This document shows, piece after piece, positions 56,664-64,000 of a DNA stretch of 64,000 nt. Under the pieces are notes generated by a model. It saw nothing but the letters and a program-made list of their open reading frames with translations, ran no database searches and was not told the DNA's origin. The DNA comes from Grammothele lineata (Eukaryota; Basidiomycota; Agaricomycetes; Polyporales; Polyporaceae), in assembly GCA_002150815.3 (NCBI GenBank), contig NDFF03000024.1, forward strand, positions 186,001-250,000. Direction: 5' to 3'. The translations under genes were made by a program, and so were the position numbers. Position 1 is the first letter of the stretch. Each line of letters opens with the position of its first letter.

Positions 56664-57790
56664 GTTGGCCGGCTGGTGCTGAGGAATATTGGTCGTTGTT
56701 ACTGCAAGCTTGAGAGGGCGAGGCAGTGGAGTTCACCATCGACACGCCTACCCTTAAATATCGTGTAGGATCTCTGGCGCCTTAAATGTCACCTGCCGGT
56801 GGAACGTACTTACCCCGGCGGCCATCCGACGCCGCTGCATCCTGAGATAGATCAGCGACTCAGAAGAACGGTGAAGAGCGGACTCGGCCAGAGCTTGCGC
56901 CATACGGTATAAATCTTGTTTTGAATATGCCCTACGAAGGCCCGGGGTCGTTGCAAAATGTAGACGTCCTGCATCTGCCAAGCCCGGCTGATGTCGTAGG
57001 CATCCGAAAGGCTGGCGAGGAGAAGAAGAGTTAACATTGAACGGTGTCGTGTACCGCCGACTCCGACGACGCGCAAACCCCGTGCCCGAGAGAACACCGG
57101 CATTCGTTTTGGATGGTCTGAGAACGTTGATGGCCAGAGTCTCGTGGTGAACAACGCCGGGTCTAGCGGGATGTAGAACGCATAGTTCCCATATTGAATT
57201 AGCCTTTGAACTCTGTCAATGACTGATGGAACTGGCGGGAAGGAGACAAACGCGTACCCCGGGATATGTAGAACCGTAGAAGGGGCTTAAGTTGGGCCCG
57301 GGATGGCCGCGCGTGCCTTCACGCGGTGTCCGACAGCGGAACCTGTGGGAAGGAAATTATATAGATGCTGTACGAAACTAGCTTTCAAACCGTGTCTGTG
57401 GTTAATAGAGCCGGGGGTGAAAACTCTGCGTGAACGTTCGAAAGTGAGGGCTGGTAAAGTGTTCAGCTGAGTGGGTTATGCGGTCCAGTAGCTACAGACC
57501 CCTCAAGGCAGTCTGCTGAGCGCCATACTGGATGGTGGCGAAAAATCGAGACTTGGTGAGATCACGAACCACGGGTCCTCGGTTCGGGACCACCAGAATT
57601 GCGTTCGAGGCTCGACGCTGAGCCTGCAACGTTGGAGTCACTCGCGCTGCGAGCTGTTCTAGTCTGTGAAATAGCGGTAATTTCTATAATTACACGAACC
57701 TCTCTTCGACAAGGGCACAACAGTAAACCGAAGAGACTGCAAACGTACTCAAGGACACCGTCTGCCCAGTCCTATCCGTGGCCCTCGCCC
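56560..57790. repeat. LysM 5' flank duplication (copy 2, with the intact LysM 3 start)
   Basis: Partner of 53450-54640. Contains the LysM 3 leader (CTGCAAGCTTGAG at 56702-56714), a TATA-like ATATTTAAGG (minus) at 56753-56762, and degenerate sequence of unknown origin further right. Confidence 0.65.
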
Positions 57791-59008
57791 AAGTTACCAT
57801 TCAGTCCTTCCCTTCCCGTTGCCTTCTCCTTATAAAGACATTACTCACAGGAGTGGGGGCATATTCAACTTCAAGACCATCCATTCCTCTCAGCTGCAGG
57901 CGCAAATGCAGAGCACCCAGGAGGATTGACCAGGGGAGTCATCCTGAAGGCGCACCAGTCTCAAAATCGAGTCTTGTTGAGCCGAAACACGCGCCTGAGA
58001 GGTATACAATTGCAAAACTGGAAAGTGATACGGATAATAGTTTTCCATATTCGCGACATTGAAACGGGGATTTGAGATTGGTACGAGGGTGCCACCAATG
58101 GATCGTGGATGTTGAATGCAGGCGGGCCGCCATGAGATGCAACGCCGACAGAAAAAGCCTGGTGTTTTGAGTTGCGGGCTGCCATGCGAGATAGCAAGTA
58201 AGCAGTTTGTATCATAGGACAACAGCGCACTCGACGCCCTCTGTGGACAACCCGAGGTAGGTGGAGAGTTGTGTAGGAGAACCGGAGTCAGAGACCAAGA
58301 CGACTCAACAGACGCCGGCGAGGGCGCCAGGCGCCCACGTGGGAGGCGAAAATGATCATCAAGCGCTAAACTTTCTTGCCCTCGACCAACAACCTCCAGC
58401 AAGTGCGTTCTTCTCCGCCTACGGTTTAATCTTACTTGAATATTCCACGCGCATCTACTCTGCGATACGTGATGTTCTCTCACCTTTAAGATGGGCAGAC
58501 CGACTTCTAACCCGCTCAGTCCCTGTCCCAAGGATCAAGATGAACCATGATAGCCTCTGGCACGCCAACGCCACCTCCGCGATCCGTGTGCCGTTCATGC
58601 TCTCTTGTCCTGCTGAGGCTGACTTTAGGCATCCTGTGACATATAATCCCTCTTCAGGGTATTTCTACAGGCTAACTAGGTTTCATCGGTCAGCGCGTCA
58701 GCCGGCGATGGCAGGCATAGCGCCTCCTGAGTCCGAGTATGGAGAAGCTCAGACTGTACAGGGGTATGTGCTGACCTTGGCTTTCTACGTTGGCGAACGC
58801 TGAGATGATTGATGAGAGTAACCACTGCGCCTCGTAACGACATTAACATGCAGATAAGACTCTTCTCGTTCCAAGTTTCCAAAGCACAATGCATTAGTAT
58901 CACAGCGGAAGCGCCGCAGACGATAGCTACCATCAAGAAGGTGCAGCGGGGAGGCCGGGGGATTTCGCACTGACCCTTCCTTTATGCATTCCCAACAATA
59001 CTTAACTG
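57791..59008. other. Gene-poor stretch upstream of the membrane protein gene
   Basis: Long frames on both strands (57890-58531 minus, 58261-58803 plus) lack domains; the plus one begins with GTG rather than ATG. No gene supported. Confidence 0.5.
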
Positions 59009-60471
59009 ATGTTGCCGACAAGACCTCAGGCTGTCTTTCTCTCCATGTTATCTTCACGCATCCACCCTGCCATGCTCTCCGGGTTGCTCAGGCTTCTTCC
59101 GCTTATTTCCCTCCTACCGACTCGCAGCGCCTCCGCTCTTACCGTAAATCTCACGATTGACGACGAACACGGCGACAGCGTCACAGGCATCCCACCCATC
59201 TACGCACCCGCCGACAAGTGGAATCTCGGGAACACCTGCTCAGGCTGCGCAAACAGACCTGGAGCGCCCATCGATATCGAACAACTCTTCGACACTACGT
59301 GGCACGCGATCACATACCGACCCACGGAAGAGACCACAGTGAACGCAACAGTCACTTTCACAGGCACGGCGGTGTTTGCATACCTTGCCCTTCTGAACAA
59401 CACGTACACGAACACGAGCTTTCAGCTTGATGGCGACGAAACGGGCGCGTTCCAGAGCATTCCGGGTACGCTTAGCGCGAACGTCGTATACAGGCAGCCG
59501 GTGTTCAACAAGACTGGGCTGGAGAACAAGAGCCATACTCTGGTGATCTCCGCCGGCGGAACGAACCAATCTCTCATTCTCTTCGACTACGTCGTTTATA
59601 CCGCAGAAATGGACGACGAACCATCGACACCGACAACGTCGACTTCCAGCCTCTCGACCTCCACGTCATCCACCAGAACATCTTCCCCCGCATCTAAGTC
59701 TTCGACGCCTACCGGAGCGATCGTCGGGACTGCAGTGGGCGGGGCTGCAATATGCGCCGTGGCACTCGCCACATTGCTCAACTTTCTCCGACGGAGGCGC
59801 TTACGCTCACGTGCTTCCCCCACCTCCTCCTCCTGGGGTAAATCCACCGCCGCCCGTCGCCCGCTATCGGACAGGTCAGACAGTCTGAGTAGCACAAGGG
59901 CAATGCGCTCCTATTACCGCCAGGGCTCAGAGCGCGGACCTCCGTCGCTTCCACCCCCGCCTCCGCCTGGGCTGCGTTTCGAAGGTGAGCCAAGTCGCCG
60001 TGAGCAGCACCTTCCACGCGCCGACCTTAGTGTTGCTATCATGAAACAGACTCGACGTTTGCCACGCTGGGATCGCAAACCTCCTACGCGGGCCCACCAT
60101 CCGAGTCCGGAACGTCCTCCCGGCAGCAGGCGGAGCTCGTCAACCGGATCGGCACCCTCGAAAAGCGCCTACGGGAGATGAATCCCTCGACGCGCGACAG
60201 CAGGGAGAACGAGGACTGGCACTCTTCGGACGTAAGCGGTTCGTCGTGGACGGAGCTCGAGGGACTTCGGGCGGAGGTCGACGCGCTCCGGAAGGAGCTC
60301 GCGCGCGTGAATGCGCAACTCGCACAGGAGCGCGCTCAGCTCGCGCCGCTGAGCGAGCCACTGCCGGCGTACGAGGGCCCGGGGGCGGCGTATCCAGCCT
60401 GGAACCCTGGTTTGGCTCATGAGCCGGGGTTGGAACGGGATCGTGCTGGATCGAAGGCTTCTCTGTCTTGA
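59009..60471 (+). CDS. Single-pass membrane protein with beta-rich ectodomain and coiled-coil tail
   Basis: Seen: exons 59009-59984 and 60050-60471, 465 residues; the exon 1 frame read on without splicing ends early at 60181 and hides the true tail. Layout: hydrophobic signal region (SGLLRLLPLISLLPTRSASA, after upstream in-frame ATGs at 59009, 59045 and 59072); an ectodomain of about 170 residues with many N-glycosylation sites (NLT, NAT, NNT, NTS, NKT, NKS, NQS) and two close cysteines (CSGC); a Ser/Thr linker; a transmembrane helix at about 236-258 (GAIVGTAVGGAAICAVALA) followed by RRRRLR; and a cytosolic part with two coiled-coil stretches (LVNRIGTLEKRLREM and LRAEVDALRKELARVNAQL). Family knowledge: agaricomycetes have many unnamed proteins of this architecture; a sensor or wall-contact role is only a guess. 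Confidence 0.82.
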
Positions 60472-61167
60472 CGGTTGTTCGAGCTAGTTCCGACCTAGCG
60501 GGATCCCGCTCAAGGAGAGTTCTACTGTGGGTAAGCCCAAGCGTTGCATCTTCCTGTGGACAGGCTCCTTAGTAACGACAAGATTCCTTTTTATTTACAC
60601 TGTCATTGTGCAGCCGACGCAGTACGTCTATATGATAGAAGAGTGACCCTTCGAGTCTCAGTCAGCGTCGCGAATTTCACCCGGGCCGGTATCGCGGCCG
60701 CAGCATCTACGCAAGAACGCTACGATACATTGCTTCCGCGGAGGGCTAGTCGTACTAGATGACGGCACGCTGACCTGCGCACGTCTTCTGCAATACCAGC
60801 TGATGCCCGGTGTTCGAAGCCCTGCGCATGGTTGCTCGTCCTCGCTCTCTCACGTTCCCTGAAATTGTATGTCGATCTTCTCCCCTTCAACAGTCAAATA
60901 TAGCAACACTGACGTACGTGAATAGAGTGACATCTGGAGTTAAGGCGCAGAGCTATGGCATATATCAACTCAAGAGCAGTAAACACGTCCACCCGCTAAT
61001 TAGGATATTCACACGTCGATATCGCGCACCCGGGCTCGTTGAGCGAGGAGCGATCAAATGTGTTCTCGCCCTGCGTCTGACTAAGCGCACACCCGATATA
61101 TATAATCTCCCTAGCCCAGCCCACGACGTTCCCCCCACTATCCACTTCATCGATACATACGTTGAGT
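60472..61167. other. Promoter region of SDR 2
   Basis: About 700 bp. TATATATAA at 61097-61105. No gene, tRNA or repeat recognised. Confidence 0.5.
61097..61105 (+). promoter_or_regulatory. TATA box of SDR 2
   Basis: TATATATAA 63 nt upstream of the start codon at 61168. Confidence 0.6.
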
Positions 61168-62345
61168 ATGCCGTCTTGGGCTGTCGTCGGTGCCTCCCGA
61201 GGTATTGGTGTAAGTGTTCCTTCCGTTGGGGTGGCAATATCTTATCTAACATCATTTTACAGCTCGAGTTCATCCGCAATCTCGTTCGTCTATACATCAG
61301 TCCTTGAATTTGAGATGTTGATTATCCTACCTCTTTCCCACTCTTCCTCAGAGCCAGGACAAAGCCAACGTCCTGTTCGCTATCGCTCGCAACCCACAGA
61401 ATGCGCCCAAGCTGCTGGCTCTGGCTAACGAATCACCAAATGTCCACGTTCTTCAAGGTGACCTCGACGATCTCGGCTCCCTCAAGGTAAGCCACATGTC
61501 CACCAGCGTTTCCCGCGTTCTCAGATGGCGGTATTACCACACATACAGGCCGCAGCGGCGGAAGTAGCGAAGGTCACAGGGGGCTCGCTCGACTACCTCA
61601 TCAATAACGGCGCCGCGATCAGGACAGAGCGTACCTTTTCCACGATTACGACTTAGTAGGTAGCCCCTATCGCAGCGCACTCTCACAGCTCTGACACTGC
61701 TTTCAGCCCCGATGAGAAGCTCCTCGAAGAGGATCTTGTCAGCGCGGTGAGTACTTCCGCTCCTCGAAACCTCTTCCGAGTCTTACGCCTCCCCTTGATC
61801 GTGTAACTCTTCAGTTTAAGACGAACGTGGTCGGTATCATCAACTCGACCAACGCTTTCCTTCCCCTCATACGGGCGGGGTCAGCCAAGAAGATCATCGC
61901 GATTTCCACGTCTGCCGCCGAGCCCAGCTTCATCGCCGCCACCAGGGCCTGCACCAACATCCAATACGCGATCTCCAAGGCAGCAATGAACATGGCCCTC
62001 GCCGAGTTCGCAGCCGCGCTGAAGTCGGAGGGTGACTTCACCGTGCTCGCGCTTGCCCCTGGCTGCGTTCAGAGCTGGAGCGATAAGAAACGTAAGAGGC
62101 TGCCCCTCTTCCGCAATGATGAGCCCAATGCTGAGGTGTCTATGACTCGAACAGTCGCTCCAGAAGAGCAACCACCTCTCGCGCGCGAATTCTTCGCTCT
62201 CTTCAAGAAGTACCAGCCCGAGTGGAGTGGAGAGCCGATGATGCCCGACGAGTCTGTTAGGATGATGCTGGACGTGATTCACAAAGTCGGGCCGGCCGAT
62301 AGTGGCGCCTTCCTGTCGCACTGGGGGAATAAGAACTGGCTGTAA
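61168..62345 (+). CDS. Short-chain dehydrogenase/reductase 2
   Basis: Seen: start ATG at 61168, stop at 62345. Same exon plan as SDR 1: VGASRGIG; SQDKANVLFAIARNPQ; QGDLDDLGSLK; LDYLINNGA; ISTSAAEPS (catalytic Ser region); IQYAISKAAMN (Tyr-x3-Lys); then LAPGCVQSWSDKK and, after the last intron, LAPEEQPP to GNKNWL. The last intron (about 62093-62155, 63 nt, GTAAGA...ACAG) has no stop and is a multiple of three, so an unspliced reading adds 21 residues (RKRLPLFRND...). SDR 1 shows that this segment is an intron. The two copies differ near the active site (GIYQNVQYG against RACTNIQYA), so substrate preference may differ. Role: NAD(P)-dependent oxidoreductase, substrate unknown. Confidence 0.88.
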
Positions 62346-62396
62346 CGGGCTTACTCAGTAACTCATACAGGCCTCTGCTCGCCAACTAAGGCAACT

Positions 62397-62406
62397 GTTG
62401 TATATA
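62397..62406 (+). promoter_or_regulatory. TATA-like element of the HET gene
   Basis: GTATATATC about 190 nt upstream of the start codon at 62597, in the short gap after SDR 2. Confidence 0.4.
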
Positions 62407-62596
62407 TCTTTTGAGGCACAACTCACGGAAATGGAAAGCGCTGTGAGTGAGCATTGCAGCACTGACTCGGACAGAACGAGTTCAAGCGCTGTCGACCGTC
62501 TGGCGGTGCCCAGGGCACGTGCTCCAAAACTCCGACGCGCTCTACGGCGACGCGCACGGTTGCGGCTCCCTGATCAAACCCTCCATCGCCGTTGGA

Positions 62597-64000
62597 ATGT
62601 GGCTGCTCAGTACAGATCGCGCGGAACTCCACTTCTTCAAAGACCCTGGGGATGTTGCTGACGGCTATGCCATTCTGTCTCACACCTGGGATGACCACGA
62701 GCTAACCTTCCAAGACGTCCAGTCCCTTAGCGCTGCGTGCGCAAAGACCAAAGCAAATCCTCGTCTCGTCACTGGGGAGAAGATTCAGAAGAGCTGTATT
62801 CTCGCCGAGAAGCACGGGTGGAAGTGGATCTGGGTTGATACGTGCTGCATAGACAAGACGAGCAGTACCGACCTTTCCGAGGCGATCAACTCCATGTTTC
62901 GGTACTACTCCCTCTCTGCCGTCTGCTACGCTTTCCTCAGCGATGTCCCCGGCGACCGCAACCCTGATAAGATCGAGTACTCTTCTTTCAGGAATAGTCG
63001 CTGGCATACGCGTGGCTGGACGCTCCAAGAGCTCCTTGCTCCCGAGCTCGTCATCTTCCTGTCCTCGGATTGGACCGTCTTAGGGGGCAAGGGCGAACTT
63101 GCATCAGTTTTGGAAGAGATCACGCACATTCCTATCAGCATCCTTCTACACGAACAAGGGCTGTCAGGCATTTCCGTTGCTGTACGAATGTCATGGGCTA
63201 GCAATCGGGAGACAACACGCCTTGAGGATGAGGCGTACTCGCTCATGGGAATATTCGACATCAATATGCCAACAGTGTATGGCGAGGGCCGGAAAGCCTT
63301 CTATCGTCTCCAGGAAGAGATTATGAGATCCTCAATTGACACATCTCTATTCGCATGGGGTAGAGATATGCAAACGTTCTCCGACAAAGCAAGTTTCATT
63401 GCTAAGATCCAGAGGACAACCCACAACACGCCGCTCCTTGCCAACTCGCCAAGGGATTTCAATTTCTCGGCGACGAAGGGGGTGCAATTCGATGTACGTC
63501 CCACGCTATAGTCGTTGAAAAAACGTATTCCCATGGACGCTGACGTTGAATGCAAACACAGCCTCAGAATGGTTCAGGAACGGCGATGAGAGTTGAGCGG
63601 CCAGATACTACCACGGAGGATTTTATGGGTTTCCCGACCTTCACCATCACACCTTTCGCAGTTCGTGCCCGAATCCCCGTTATCGAATTGAATGACGTTG
63701 TCGCGGCCCTCCTCTTCTGCGTGCGGGATGGCGAACCCATCTGCCTCCTCCTCAGGCCCCTTGCCAATCAACAAGAACGCTCCGGTCCCTCCCTTTATGT
63801 TTGTAGCGATGTCATGATGAGGACTTTAGTGATTGCGAAGGCGTGGCAACAAGAGCTCCGACCCTTGTGGCGGACTATTTACCTGACCACGAGGCCATCC
63901 AGTCATGCAAGCTCATCCTCTGCTCGGCGAGTCGAGACTGTTGTGCGCGGTGTCGCTGGTTACCTCCGGACCGCGGTAGCGCCACCCTTTCGTATACCAT
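62597..64000 (+). CDS. HET-domain protein (runs off right edge)
   Basis: Seen: exon 1 62597-63493 starts MWLLSTDRAELHFF; exon 2 opens at 63562 in frame (PQNGSGTAMRVE...) and stays open to the window end. HET motifs in order: GYAILSHTWDDHELTF; WKWIWVDTCCIDKTSS; INSMFRYYSLSAVCYAFLSD; RWHTRGWTLQELLAPELVIF; later EDEAYSLMGIFDINMPTVYG and GEGRKAFYRLQEEI. The family usually starts exactly at MWLL, which supports the chosen ATG; the frame extends upstream without an ATG. Family knowledge: HET domains resemble TIR folds and can trigger cell death after fusion of unlike hyphae; agaricomycetes carry many copies, few with known roles. Whether this one acts in incompatibility cannot be told. Confidence 0.87.

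Noticed and set aside
57890..58803. Possible genes on both strands (180-213 codons)
   Set aside because: The plus-strand frame begins with GTG rather than ATG, neither frame has a recognised domain, and they overlap each other.
60805..60830. tRNA-like TTCGAAGCCC stretch
   Set aside because: Only a B-box-like string; no cloverleaf or A box could be made around it.

Overview
The window looks like a chromosomal segment of a filamentous basidiomycete, most likely an agaricomycete and possibly a polypore. The evidence is: protein genes cut by many short GT-AG introns (about 48-70 nt), no operon structure, a tandem array of membrane P450s resembling CYP512, a DUF6534-type membrane protein, a HET-domain protein, LysM secreted proteins, and a Copia-type gag with UBN2-like features. 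I found no RNA genes. The lineage call is inference from gene content.

Left third (1-29290): seven cytochrome P450 genes or relics of one subfamily, all on the minus strand. A (1-1041) runs off the left edge, B (1807-2580) is a 3' relic, C (2932-16693) is broken by transposons, and D, E, F and G (17733-29290) look intact with about 11 exons each. A-B and C-D are two copies of one two-gene unit. C carries a transposon nest. A TIR element (7202-16513) lies in exon 2 between 7-bp target duplications CAGAAGG. Inside it is a gag-only LTR retrotransposon (11716-16429, target duplication CGGCC, LTRs identical by eye). Inside that element's gag is a 2.9-kb long-arm hairpin element (12711-15657, target duplication CATCATC). 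A second TIR element (4170-6579) sits in an intron of C. The outer element is built around two mirror-image 1.4-kb arrays of a 20-bp repeat.

Middle (30000-48791): two tandem F-box genes (+), then a ubiquitin-specific protease of the CreB/USP12/USP46 type (-) whose catalytic cysteine codon is split at the edge of a 14-nt micro-exon. These are followed by a DUF6534-like multispan membrane protein (-), a Skt5/Chs4-like chitin synthase activator with a C-terminal CVIM prenylation box (-), a short-chain dehydrogenase (+), and a third F-box paralogue (-). The three F-box genes share the motif RAPWRWWKI and a 23-nt last exon encoding ERFxxLR.

Right (50110-64000): three LysM-domain secreted-protein genes (-) in a tandemly duplicated region that also holds relic copies of their 5' flanks, then a single-pass membrane protein with a coiled-coil tail (+), a second short-chain dehydrogenase paralogous to the first (+), and a HET-domain gene (+) that runs off the right edge. 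Large stretches at 48.8-50.1, 52.1-55.8 and 56.7-59.0 kb hold no gene I can support. The general picture is a fast-evolving accessory region: local duplication of P450, F-box, LysM and SDR genes, with recent transposon insertions. Exon coordinates were read by eye and need transcript support.
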